This document shows positions 24,406 to 36,800 of a stretch of DNA of 64,000 bases, in pieces. The notes below the pieces were generated by a model. That model saw nothing but the letters and a program-made list of their open reading frames with translations, made no database searches and was not told the DNA's origin. Numbering within the stretch: position 1 is the stretch's first letter; each line of letters opens with the position of its first letter. A program made the translations under genes and the position numbers. The stretch is taken from assembly GCA_037447655.1 (NCBI GenBank), contig JBBHKE010002173.1, forward strand, positions 1 to 64,000, in the 5' to 3' direction. This DNA is from Zygnema cylindricum (taxonomy: Eukaryota > Streptophyta > Zygnematophyceae > Zygnematales > Zygnemataceae).

Positions 24406-25075
24406 TGAAAACGAAACCGCGAGGAAGCCGCTTCCCCATATCCTACCCTCCTCCCTCCCAAGCTTTTTACTATCCTCGCCTCCAGACTTCGAAAAAAGCA
24501 ATCATGCCCAGAAATCGTGCAAATTTCTATGTCGTGTAAATTGCTGAATGTGAAAAATGTCATTTGTTCTTGGTCTTATTTTTTTGGAGTAATGCGCTGT
24601 CTGCGAGATAGAGAAAGAAGGCAGACAGAAGGCGGCCATGTCTGTCTGTCAGATAGGCTCGGACAGACGAAATTTCATAAAATTTTACCTTCATTGACGG
24701 TCTCCATTAAAAAATTGGATAAGTGTCCACGGATAAAAGAGTTTTTAAGTGGAGAAAATAACATCAACACTAATAACATCACACAATGTAGTCCACATGC
24801 GTAACACTTGTTTATCTATACATTTATTGAACATGTGACAGCAGGTTCACGCTTTTTCTACTTTTTTTATGGTTTAAATTCAATTCAAATTAAGTAGAAT
24901 TTAGATGAATCAAATCTGACTGCGCTTTCCTGTGTCGACGCCGTTATCTCACACGTATTATGTACTTTTACGATAAAACAAACAGTTAATGTACGGAATG
25001 ATCGTACACACTATTTAAATATCTCCTGCATTAGCAGAAGTGAAAAACTGAACATTTATGTATATGACTAAATGG
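24406..25075. other. Intergenic DNA with an SW-3 right-end remnant
   Basis: 24,712-24,790 resembles the right half of SW-3 (GGATAAAAGAGTTTTTAAGTGG, read in two parts, then ACACTAATAAC). Otherwise nothing was recognised. Confidence 0.5.
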
Positions 25076-25639
25076 TACACCGCCAATAGCTTTTAGCGTA
25101 GTGTACGCTAATTCCGTCCCGCTTTTTTTTTTATTATTCTCCAATAGCGTAGCTTATTCTATTTTTTTCTGTACGCCATTTAGGGTTATTTTCCGAGTAC
25201 CGTACTAAGCGGAAGTACGTCATCTTTTAAATAGTGTGGTGTACGGTCAGAGTCAGACCGTACAAAAACGTACCTTTTTAAGTGAAAAAGTACAATTCAT
25301 TATGTTTAGTAACCGCGGACGCATGAGAATGTGCGGTCTAAAAAGGGGATCAAATCGGGTTGTCAAATATCACGTTCGCATATATTCGTCCAACAACCAC
25401 GTTTCGACTGTGTGAACGTACGATTTGTTTACGAATTGTCAAATTTTGTACAAAGACCTATATTAGTGTAAGCATGTTTGTGACCGACATTTACTTTTTT
25501 CAAAGACCCAAATTAGAATTATTAAACAATTAGAATGTATGTTTTTTTTCAAAATTTTCAAATTCTTAATTAGCGTAAACCACGGTAATTATTCATATAC
25601 GCTAAAGAAACTTCTACGCTAATAGCGATTGGCGGTGTA
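25076..25639 (+). mobile_element. Stowaway-like MITE, family SW-1, uninterrupted
   Basis: 564 bp with ends TACACCGCCAATAGCTTTTAG and TAGCGATTGGCGGTGTA. It contains the undisturbed target (TTAATAATTC on the inverse strand) of the nested element at 4,794. Confidence 0.88.
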
Positions 25640-27601
25640 CTGGTTCCTCTAAGAGCGTAAAGGGAAAAAAAACGTTATGGATTCTATTTTAGGTTCAATT
25701 GTCGTAATTTAGGGGCGTCAATATATTGTTATCCACACTATATAAGTATATCAGCCTAACGGTGTAGCTTGACTCTTTGTATTTTTCGCTCGTTCCAATT
25801 TCACGGCATACTCAAAAACACGATAAGAATCTTTCCGTATCTTCGCAAAAAAAGGTAATCACGAAAGACGACAAAATATATGCTTTGACTTTTATAGCAG
25901 GTCATCCTTTCAAGTTCTGTCATTCGAACCTATGACAGTTGACATTTCACCATAAAAGACAAATAGATAAAACAAAGTCAAAGATTTGAAAATGATCGAA
26001 GAATATCTTGTAAAAGATGTCGAATATATCTAAGATTATTCGTAGAAATACGCGATGACGTAATTAAATCATTTTACGGTTATATGCAATTCAAGAATTG
26101 TAATGTGGATCGATTTCCTCCACAAATTTCCAAGTTATGAGATTTTCGTGCGTTTTTTTTTTTTTTTTTTAACCACCTTAAAAGTTAAAATGCGATTCGA
26201 TTGCGAAATAACATTTTTTTCACAAAAAGACAGAACTAGCGTATCTTAACAGAATCTGCTGATATTCGTACGACTCTTCGTGTACCTCACGACATTGTAC
26301 AACTCATTTGAAAAAGGCCAAAAATTGGAAACAGTTTCTATCACCGACAAATTTTCCGTACAGTGATAACGTTTGACTTTCGAAGGTCAAACTTTGGACT
26401 CACGAATCTTTCTAGCGACAACCAAAATAGTTTCTTAAACATTTTTTACGGGCAGATATTTTATTTAATTCGCTAAATCACACGCGTAAGAAAGTAACAT
26501 GTCTAAAATTGATAGAATATGGTCCCGAATTAAAAAATTTAGGTCAAAACCCTCACAATTTTTAAACTCTGTTTTTGACCTCTAAAAAATCAATGTATAG
26601 TTCTCAAAAGATAATTTGTACAAAAAGAAAAAAAAATCAAAAAATAATAAAAATCTTTTTTTTTTGGTTTAAAATCTGGAGAGCTTGTATTTTTTATCAC
26701 GTGTGTAGTTTTTGGAGGATAAAAAAAAAAAGGATAGACTAAAGCTGTACCCTAAAAAATTAGAAGGAAAAATTTTAGCCATTGCAAAATTTAAACTTAT
26801 TTGTCCTATTCTGGAATCGATCCTCGAAAAAAAAATGTGACGCGTGGAATCGACGAATTAAAAAAAAAATCTCACACGTGTTCGTTCTTCCCGTTACTGT
26901 AGTTTTTCCATTTTTTGTTTGTTAGGGGCCAAGCGACTTTTAAATGGCTCATTGTGCGAAAATAGCATTTTTACTTTTTTACTCTTTTACTTTTTTTTTC
27001 TATTTTAGACCTAAAACTGTCCTAAAGGGTAATAAAAAAATAAAAAATGTCTTTTTGTAACGGAGAGACTTCCGTTAGCCGAAAAATTTAGCGGTCCACT
27101 TTTAAAAAACAAACGAAACATTCGATTAATAGGATTGTTTTAGGCCTTCCGTATATGCGACAAATTTAGTTTAAGGTTTTCCGCTGGAAATTTCTCCATT
27201 TGTCACGTCCTTTTCCCCATTTGTCTATTTGTTCACTGTACGGAGAGCTTGTCATTATGTGAATATGTCAACGGAACAATAGAGATTTGCCCTAATTAGG
27301 GTTTCCAATTTTCCATTACGACCATATTGAAATTTGTTTTTTTGTCGTATACGTTTAAATTTTTCCAAAGCATCATAAAAACAATGCGTACGGCGCTCGT
27401 ACGGCACTCTCTAGTCGTGCGTACTTTTTCGCGCACTAAACCTAATGAGACAAACGAACAGGGATTCCATTGGCTCAGTTACGCCCTGGAAATACGCTAA
27501 ACTGGACATAAAACTGCGTTATATGAATTTTCCACTCTGCAAGCTGTAACATCTATAGAGATTTTGACGACAGTACATATAACAGATTTTGCACTAAGAA
27601 A
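25640..27601. other. Two kilobases of intergenic DNA, no gene seen
   Basis: AT-rich, with homopolymer A and T runs. No frame of useful length, no MITE ends and no RNA gene recognised. Confidence 0.5.
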
Positions 27602-27604
27602 TTA

Positions 27605-28308
27605 GGGTGGCGTTCCATCAGACGAAAAGTGAGGTTGTTTACAGAAATCCGGACCTCTCCGTACAACACCGTACCTACTATTTTGTTTTATACGCGAACA
27701 ACATTACAGAGAATCTTGCCAATATTCTCCAAAGGTCTAGGAGGTAACAATGACCGTTGGATGTTTTTTCGCGAAGCATTCGCTTCCAAAGTTTGAGGAG
27801 GTACATCACCATTTACAAAAGAATTTGAGCGACGACACGCTGGACAATGAATATACGTCTCAAGACGGCAACCAACGGAAATCGAAAAATTTCGCACATG
27901 ATATATACATTCAAAAATCCAACCGAAATCACAAAAGTAATTTCGTAACGAACTTTCGTCGCGCTATTTCTGTTACCAGCCATTCGTCACACTATTTGTG
28001 GAATCGCTCATTCGTCACGCGAAAAAGCAAAAACCCTAAAAAATGAGCTGGCATCTGACAAGCGTACAAAATTTGTGTGGTACGATGCCCTGGTCCGCAC
28101 GTACATGGTATGCAAATGATGATTTCGAGTTGAAGTTGGTCGGTGTAAAAAATATTTGACGATTTTCAAAATACGATCTTATCTTACGTGGTGCCACTCA
28201 TTCTCGAGCACGTGGATTACAGACTCTACGCGAAAGAACATCGTTCAAAATGTAGCATCCTGTAATGTTCACCGTACAATTACAGGAAATCCTGATGGAA
28301 CGCCACCC
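27605..28308 (-). mobile_element. PIF/Harbinger-like nonautonomous element, subfamily B (copy 2)
   Basis: 704 bp with 18-bp ends GGGTGGCGTTCCATCAGR and inverse, and target duplication TTA at 27,602-27,604 and 28,309-28,311. It is inverted relative to the copy at 12,232. Confidence 0.83.
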
Positions 28309-28356
28309 TTAGTCATAAATGCTGACGTCATCTCTCTTCACGACAAATTTTAGGGC

Positions 28357-28776
28357 ACTGCACCGCCCAACGTCATTAGAGCGATTAAATTTTCGGGCAG
28401 TCAAAATTTTGATTTTTTTTTCCCGATTTTTAACCACGAACGAATCAAAAGGAAAAGTAAAACCGTTACACCGTGAATCGTTATTAGCCTTATGTACGCT
28501 ATATCGGCACCCCAAAATTTTGACATTGATACCTTAAATATAATAAATTATACTATTTAAGGACGTGGACCATAATCTGCCACGTTTTCTTGCACTAAAT
28601 TAGAATGAATGACGTTAATTTTTTCTTTACACTAATACTTTCTATACGCTAAATAACGATTCAAGGTGTACCTTCCGATTATTTGCTTCCGGAAGATAAT
28701 CTGACGGCCCATAATAAAGCTAAAAGTTTTTTGACTGCCCGAAAAATGTTTGACTCTAATAATGATGGGCTGTGTA
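28357..28776 (+). mobile_element. Diverged TIR element split by an SW-2 MITE
   Basis: Left tip GCACCGCCCAACGTCATTAG with TTTCGGGCAGTCAAA, and right tip TTTGACTGCCCGAAAA then AATAATGATGGGCTGTGTAC, form imperfect inverted repeats around the SW-2 copy at 28,467-28,670. Confidence 0.62.
28467..28670 (+). mobile_element. Stowaway-like MITE, family SW-2, intact and nested
   Basis: 204 bp from TACACCGTGAATCGTTATTAG to AACGATTCAAGGTGTA, more than 90% like 17,555-17,764 by eye. Confidence 0.87.
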
Positions 28777-28779
28777 CTG

Positions 28780-29319
28780 TACACCGCGAATCGTTAGTCA
28801 AAGTCACTAATTTGGGTTCTTAAAATTTTGATTTTTTTTTTCAAATAGGATACATGATTTTATTTTTTCCTTGACGTTAATTAAGGTACCGTACAAAAAA
28901 AAAGTAAAACCCGAAAGTACAATAAAATATAAATAGTGTGGTGTACGGTCGATGTACAACCATACATAACTGTACCTTTTCAAGTGAAAATTTACAAAAA
29001 ATGAATTAAATCAGACGCACACGCATAGGAACGTGCGCTAAAAAAAACGGAATTAGTCTGACACGTAAATTAGTATAGCATGTCTGGATATTTTAAATTC
29101 ACGACGGTGTACGATTTCTAATATTTTGTACGGATACATATACTAATATATATAATCGTACGGCGAATATTCCATTTTTGCTGTTCCCAAATTAGCATTA
29201 ACGCCGAAATTAGAATACACCTTTTTTTTGAAAATTTTCAAATTCTTAATTAGCATCAATTACGGTAAATTTTCTTCAACACTATTTAAAATTTGACACT
29301 AATAACGATTCGCGGTGTA
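28780..29319 (-). mobile_element. Stowaway-like MITE, family SW-5
   Basis: 540 bp, inverse of the 8,866-9,406 copy. Ends TACACCGCGAATCGTTAG and AATAACGATTCGCGGTGTA. Confidence 0.86.
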
Positions 29320-29959
29320 GTGGCACTACAATACAGTACGGTACAGTACGGTCAAATCTTTTTACACATTGACGTCATATCCGGAAGTCAGCTCCGATAT
29401 TACAGCTAACCGACATTATTTTGTCGTATTATGCATGCGAATTTACTGCTACCAGTTTTTTAAGGACTGGCCCGAACCGAACAGTCGAACTTTGTTATCC
29501 AATGGGAAAAAATGACAAAAAAATCGACAACTTGCAGTAGGAAAAAAAACAAAAAATCAAAAAATGAAAGGTTGTTTGTCGTTTCGCGCGACGTCTTCGA
29601 AGAAGTGTGTCGGTCAAATTGCATAAAATTGTTTTTTTCTCTCTAAGTATTCGTACAGTACTCACCGATTTTCAAAAGGTTGACAATTGTTGAAAAAATG
29701 TCGGTGTTAATGATCGTGTTACGTAACGATTGATATCGATACCGATATATCGTGACGGTGGTATATCGAAAATATTGACGACCGAACTTGACCGATATGT
29801 GTACCGAACTAAGTTGCATAAAATTGTAAAAATGCTGCCAAACACGTCATTGGACATAAAGTTTGCATAAAAATAGGGGAAAAAAAAGATATCGGCCAGA
29901 AAGTCAAACATTTGGTATACTACAAATCTTTCCTATGGGGGGGGGGGGAAGAAATACTA
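29320..29959. other. Intergenic DNA with a TATCGATACCGATATATCG block
   Basis: 29,727-29,800 is rich in TATCG palindromic words similar in style to 42,690-42,800. A run of ten G lies at 29,939-29,948. No gene was recognised. Confidence 0.5.
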
Positions 29960-30180
29960 CGCCCAACCGTGAATCGTAATTAGCGTTAATAATTTTTTCG
30001 CCACTTAAAACATCTTTTCACCGTACACAGTTGTCCAATTTTCAATTTAAGACCGCCAATCGAAAGCTGAGAATCTTACCTTTCAATCGCTACCGCCAGA
30101 TCCACAATCCGACATGTGTGTACGGAGAAATGTTGTTATAAGAGAAAAAAAACATTAACACTAATTACGATTCACGGTAC
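29960..30180 (+). mobile_element. Stowaway-like MITE, family SW-3
   Basis: ACCGTGAATCGTAATTAGCG to ACGATTCACGGTAC with the SW-3 core CAGATCCACAATCCGACATG. Both tips have lost a base or two. Confidence 0.8.
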
Positions 30181-31095
30181 TTAAACCGTACAATTTTTTC
30201 ATACAAAATTGGTATTCCACTATAGTACGGATTTATCGTAATAAGCTTCGTTGTCATCTACAGTATATAGCTTTCACGTCTCAGTAGGACAAAGGTATAA
30301 TAGGACAATAGGATAGTCAAAAATATTTGTCTCATAATACCGGCATTGATGTTTAGTTTCCTCGTATGTCTGACCGGCAACTGTAGACAGTCCCAAACGA
30401 CAAAAAATGGTCTTAGGATATTATTGCTATTATTTTTGTCGTTTTCTACACCCAGACGCTTGGATGGAGACGACCTTTTTGGCAATTCCGGCGTTGATGT
30501 GTGACAGCGGAAATGCGCGCCGACAAGGCGGATCCCACTTTTGTCGTTTAACGCTCTTCAATTTTTCTCGGCGACATAAAATTCACAGTTCCGTAGGTTT
30601 CTAGTACGTCTACCAGTCGCACGTGCTGAAATCCCATCATGATTTTATGGGCTGCACACGTGCATACACACGTGCGAAAATATAAATTTATGTACGGCGG
30701 CACCGAGTATTGGCCGGATTTTCCGTTTGGGAGAAAATCTGCGCGCCAAGTCCGTTAAGATCTGACGGTATCGAGCGTAGCGAGGGAGCTCCGGGCCGGT
30801 ACTGAACCGGTACCGGAGCGGTATCGGAGCGTATCGGATGGAACGAGGAGATCCGCGGAGAATACTTACGTCACGCGAGAGGGTAAAGGACCCGACGGAG
30901 TCTAATGCGGAGGTCGATACGACACATACGGATTCCGTACAGATACGTCACAGGACCAGGTACACCTTTCTAGCTGGCAATGTAACGCGTATTCGTAGGG
31001 GGGACGCAATCGGATTTATCCGTCGCTCCTCGACGGGCGATGGTAAAGGGATTGAATTTTGGGTAACAAACCTATAATAGTATTCAAATAGAAAA
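30181..31095. other. Intergenic DNA with a GC-rich island, no firm gene
   Basis: 30,700-31,075 is markedly GC-richer than its surroundings and includes AACCGGTACCGGAGCGG with repeated CCGGTA/GGTATCGGAGCG words. An 80-codon plus-strand frame starts at 30,838 but has no recognisable domain. It may be an unrecognised first exon or a promoter. Confidence 0.4.
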
Positions 31096-31301
<206 letters not shown>

Positions 31302-33808
31302 TAAGTCCACATCCTTATGCCTTATAAAACGTAAAGCCGCACCCGTATTCAAAAAAAGGCATTTGAGAAATAAATCAAATATGGGATCAGAACTGAAATA
31401 TTATTTGCTTTATTTTTGTTTTACAATATAATGCAAGGAACAATTGAAAAATTTAATTGCAAACCAGGGATATAAGTTGTTTATTTTTTTTTCTCTTGGT
31501 ACACTTCATCTAAATCATGTACTATGTTTAACACGCTAGTATTCTAATTTTGATAACAACATTGATTGTATTTAATCGAAAACAATAAAAAAACTATGTT
31601 TGACTTGTGTTATGTTTTAGTTTGCGGTTGTGTTATGTGAACAAACTAAACCTGTCTTCGCTTAAACCTGAAGAAAAACAAGTATAGTTGTTGGTAAAAA
31701 GCGTGAAAATATATGAGGTGCATATTTGAAAGTGGCCAATTGCAACAATTGCCGTTGCTCTCGGTTTGTCTAAGCATTGGTGGAATAAGTTGAAAGCTTA
31801 AAAAAGGGTGACAAAATACACACCAGGAAGGTCAACATACCCGTGGTCGAACCTTGGGCAAAACATGGCACAAAGATACAAAGGGCCCACTTTCCATTTG
31901 AGGGAGGAAAACTTTCTGGTGTTGTTAGGATGGTTCCAAGCTTAAATCAAAATAACAAGTAGTAAGTTTGCGACGAATAAGGTATAAGCTAAGAATACGA
32001 GAAGGTATTAGTTGACTATCATCTCACGATTAGCGTTGAAGTATTAACAAAATAAAGAGGTTGAAATTGAATTTTGGAAGTGTGTACGATAGAAATTCTA
32101 CTCCAAAAATAAACATTTTAAAGTGGTGCACATGACAAAATATTTAGGAAGGTGAACAAGGATGATTGTTCCTTGGCCATGGTTGGTGTTTGTTTTGTGA
32201 AAAAAAAAAGTTCTTGAGTTTGAAAGTCTCCTTTGTGTATCAATATTAGTGTGTATTGTAACACACTGGTTACATAAAAAGTGTTTCCTTTCCGTCATCG
32301 TCTTTCGTTAAAGTCTCCCTTGTATTTTCATCCGATAGTCATAAGACGCTCGTACCTTTTTGTCTTATCCACTAAAAAATCTTTAACTAAAGCTCTTTTT
32401 TGGTCCAATGGGAATGCTTCATTACACTTTTTTTTCGCAAAACTGATGCAATGACCGTTGTAAATAGTTTGTGGTTTGCATGATGAAAAAGTATCACATT
32501 TGGAAATTGAGGCAATCTCTCGACCTTCGTCTTGTCCCTCTTTTGTCTCTTCTTCATTTTTTGTTTTTTTCTGTTTCCTGTATTTTGTCTTTTGGCTCTT
32601 ATCTTTTGTATTTTATTGCATCAAATTTGTCTCTTCCTATAATTTTGGGAAACAAAGATGGCACCTTTTTATGGAACTCTGTTTTCAGCCGGACGGCTTC
32701 AAATTTTTACATTTTTTTTTTGTTTAGTTTAGAGATCATATGTTTATTTTAAATTCGTTAAAAAATATTGTTTATCTGGTTCACTTTTTATGTGATTGTG
32801 TGTCTGTGTGTTTTTTTTTTAAGTGGCGAGAAAAGAGTATATTGACTATTAGATCTAGAAGCGTTTAAACATTAATTAAACGATGATTATTGGGTTTAAA
32901 TAAACGAAAGACCTTTCAGTAATATCCTTTGGACTAAAAGTAAAAACAGAAAAGTTCGTTTGATTATTAGCAATTTGTAAACTTAAAACAAATTATGCAA
33001 TTCGAATAGTTTATATAATTTACGAAATGGATACAATATATGGAATTAAAGCGGTTTGAACGGTTTAGACAAGGTAGAAAAATGATATTAAGTATTGTTT
33101 TAAAATGATTCTTCTCCTCAGATGTACGGAAAAAAAAGAAAAAAGAGAGAAAAAAAACTCTAAAATTGTGAAGTTAAGCAAATAATGACAACAAAACCAA
33201 ATCAAAATGAATTTTGAAAAACACAAATGAGTAATTATTACATTGTTGTAATTACATTATTACATTGTTGTTTATTACTACATCTACATATATAGAAATT
33301 ACAAAAAAATTGAATGTTTGTTTTATGTAACATGAAAAAAATAAAAGAAAAAACCATCTCAAATTTCAACAATGAATAATTTACTAGAAATTGAAAAAAA
33401 AACAGAAAAATCATTTAAAAAAAAAGTTAAAAACCTCCGTAAATTTACTCGTCCCCATTTATTTTCTTTCACAAAATAACAAAACAACGTTTTCACTGTT
33501 TTAAAAAAAAAAAAAAAAAAAAGAAAGAAAAAAAAAATTTGTCAATGACTTTAAGTCTTCTGTATTCACAGGAAACGAGAAAAAGTACAGAAAAAAGGAG
33601 TTTGCAGAAAAAGACGAAAAAAAGACGAAAAAAAATAAAAAAAATTGACAAGGAGAAACGACAGCGACCGGTTTAAAAGAAAAAAATAAATAAAAATCAC
33701 AAAATAGAAAAAAAAAACTTATCATCCTCGAGGTGGAAAAGAAACTCGTGAGAAAAAAAATAGATGTATCTTTGCGACAGTTTAAAAAAGGCGACGAGGT
33801 TATTTATA
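31302..33808. other. 2.5 kb without a recognised gene, 3' of the giant ORF
   Basis: AT-rich, with A and T homopolymers and no MITE ends. It is nearly devoid of the GTACGG words that fill 4,000-31,000. It may hold the 3' UTR of the minus-strand giant ORF or distal exons of it. Confidence 0.45.
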
Positions 33809-36800
33809 TTACTTTGGTCGGACTTCAGAACTGCCGGAAATTCCGGATATTGAGGGAGTTGAGGAAATCCCAGAAATCGCGGAAATTGGGAGAGTTGCAA
33901 AAATCCCAGAAATCTCGGAAATTGGGGGAGTGACAGAAAGTCCGGAAATCCCGGAAATTGGAGTTGCGGAAAACCCACAAACCCTGGAAATACTGGAAGG
34001 TCCAGACATTCCAGAAAATCCAGAAATTCCGGAAATTTCAGAAACCGGCGATTCTCTCACAATTCTCGAAACGGAATCCAAAAAACTTTCCGGAGAAATC
34101 CCGATTCTCGACGCCATACTCCAATTTAAAGCGATATTATTTAAAATCGTCTCTCTCGCTCCCATTTGGGGTCCAATTACGGCTAAAGCTCGAGCCGCGA
34201 TTCTGTGCGTCTCTTCCTCCTGAGATGTCAAAATAACATTTTCTGTTCTCGTGGGAATCGTATCATTGCCGATTTCCGTTCTTCGGTTAAGCCATTTCGT
34301 CGCGGTTTTTAGTAAAGATCTCGCAGTCGAAACTCCAAACTTTTTCTCGAGATTTTCGAATTCGAGAGCGAGGGATCTTGCAGCTTTGTCTCCTTCTTCA
34401 TTTAATTCTTTTACCCGTTTTTCGGCCCCTTTTTGACGAATTTTTAGAGCTTGACCGCCTAAATAACTCCAGCTATCCTCTTCTTCGTCTTTTCGAATTG
34501 CTTCGTCCTTTTCGTCATTTTGGTCTTTTCGGTCTTTTTTGTCGCTTTTGTCCTTTTCATCTTTCCCGTCTTTTCCGGTTTTCTCGTATTTTTTGTCTTT
34601 TTCCAGGGGGTGAAGAAATAGAGGGTTCTTTTCATTGATTGGGCTTTCTGTACTAAGAGGTATAGGAGAAGGAGAGAGGGGTATAAGAGAGGGAGAGAGG
34701 GGTATAAAGAAGGGAGAAACGGGTAAAGGAGGGGGAGAGGGAAGACTTTTCTCGTGGAAAATTGGAAGTACTCTCGATTGGTTTTCTGAGTTGTTGACAT
34801 TCTCCATTCCTAAGTATTGTAAAATTCCTGATTTTTCGAAATCTTGACTGACCGATTTTCTATGTCCTACCGGTTCAAATTCTGTTGGAGATAGGGCAGG
34901 GAGGGAAGGTAGAGGTACAGAGGAGGTAGATGGGACAGGGAGGAAAGGTAGAGGTACAGAAGGGGTAGATGGGACAGGGAGGGAAGGTAGAGGTACAGAA
35001 GGGTTAGATGGGGCGGTAAGGGAAGGTAGAGGTAAAGAGGGCGTAGATGGGACAGGAAGGGGAGGTAGAGGTAGAGCGGGGCTAGATGGGACAGGGAGGG
35101 GGGAGAGAGGTACAGTGGTGGTAGAGCAAACTTGCTGAATAAGGGTGTCTAAGGGTGGTTTAGGAGATTCAATATTTTGAGATTTGATGGGAAATAAAAA
35201 GGGCAAGGAGGAGGAGGCAAAGGAAGACGAGGAGGAGGAGGAGGAGAAGGCGGAGGAGGAGGTGTAAAAATGCGCGTTGGGATTTTGTTGCTGTTGAAGA
35301 GTGGCAGAAGGAGAGAGAGAAAGAGACGCACTTGGGGTGGAAATCTGTTCAGATATGTCTCTCACAGGAGGTAGTGTGGATTGGTTAGATGGTGGGAGGG
35401 TTGGGAGGAAGGTAGAAGGGAGAGAGGAGATAGAGGGGGTGGAGGTAGAAGGTACTGTAGGTGGGGAGGGAGCAAGAGGAGTGAGAGAAACTGGCAAGTG
35501 TTCTACAGATGTGACGAATGCATTTGCTCTTGTAGGAGAAGATGAAGGAAATGGAGAAATAGAGGGAGAGAGAGGGAGAGAGTGGAAAGCTTTAATTGTT
35601 TCTAAGACAGGAGAATGAAAGAGATTCGAAGAAAGAACGGATTTAAAACGTGAGGTGTCAGAAAAAGTGGAGGAAATGGGTGGTTTATTTCTATGTGGTG
35701 TGGTTCCGTTTCTGTTCCCGTTACTGTTTCCGTTTCCGTTCTCTGGAAAAGGCATATATTCCTGTTCCCCTTCTCCTTTTCCTTCTCCTCCCTGTACTTC
35801 CTGGCATACCTCATGGCTCTTCACCCGTTTGCTTACCCTCTCTCTCTCCTCCTCGCTTGCCTCCTCCCTTGCCTCCTCTCTCTCCTCCTGTCTCTCCCTT
35901 CTCTCCGCCCTCTCATCCATTTCCTCTCTCTCCTCCCTCCTCCTCTTCTCGCTTTTGTCTGGCACCAAACACACCCGTTTGCCTCTCATCTCGTCTTTTT
36001 CCCAGAAGACAAAATCTTGTCTATCATCATCCTTCTTCTGTGGTTCTATCCTTCCTCTCCTCTCTCCCAAACTGCGCGGATCAAATTCTCCCTCTCTCTC
36101 CCCCGTTCTTGTGTTAAAAAGACTTGTATCATCTACCAGAGGCTCGTCTCCCTCTTTATCCTCAACCATCCCATCTTTCTCTCCCTCTTCCTCACGCCAC
36201 TGTTTTCTCTCCACTCCTACTCGCCCACCCTCTCTTATCTGTGCTTTTCTCCTTCTAACTTCCTCCTCCTCCTCCTCCTCCTCCTTCTCGAGTACCTTGC
36301 TCTGCCTCCCATTCTGTAGACCACTCTCCCTCTCTTCCTGTAAGCGTCTATCTACCGCTTCCAGTAGTTGCCTCCTCTCTTCCTGCAAGCTGCTCTCTCG
36401 GTCGCCCTGTAAGCCTCCCTCTCTCTCCTTCTCTTCTACTAGTCTATTTGCCCCATAGCTCCACAGATCCATAACTTCTCTTGCTATCTGCTTTAGAAAT
36501 TCTGCTTCCCCTTGGGCAGTTACCTTTACCGCCTCCTCTCTCTCCTCTATCCCCTTTCTCTCCTCCTCCCCTTCTTTTTCATCTCGCTCTTCTGTCTCCT
36601 CTCGCTCCTCTCTCGCCCCGCTCTCCTCTCTCTCTGTCTCGTCTCTGTTGTCTCTCTCGTCTCTCTCATCTATCTCCTCCCTCTCCTCTCTCTCCCGCTT
36701 TTTACCACCTCCCTCTCTCTGCATCAACTTATCTTCGCTCTCTCTCCTCCCATCTCCCTCGCGAAGTTCAACCTCTCCTTCCTCCTTACCCATCACCAAG

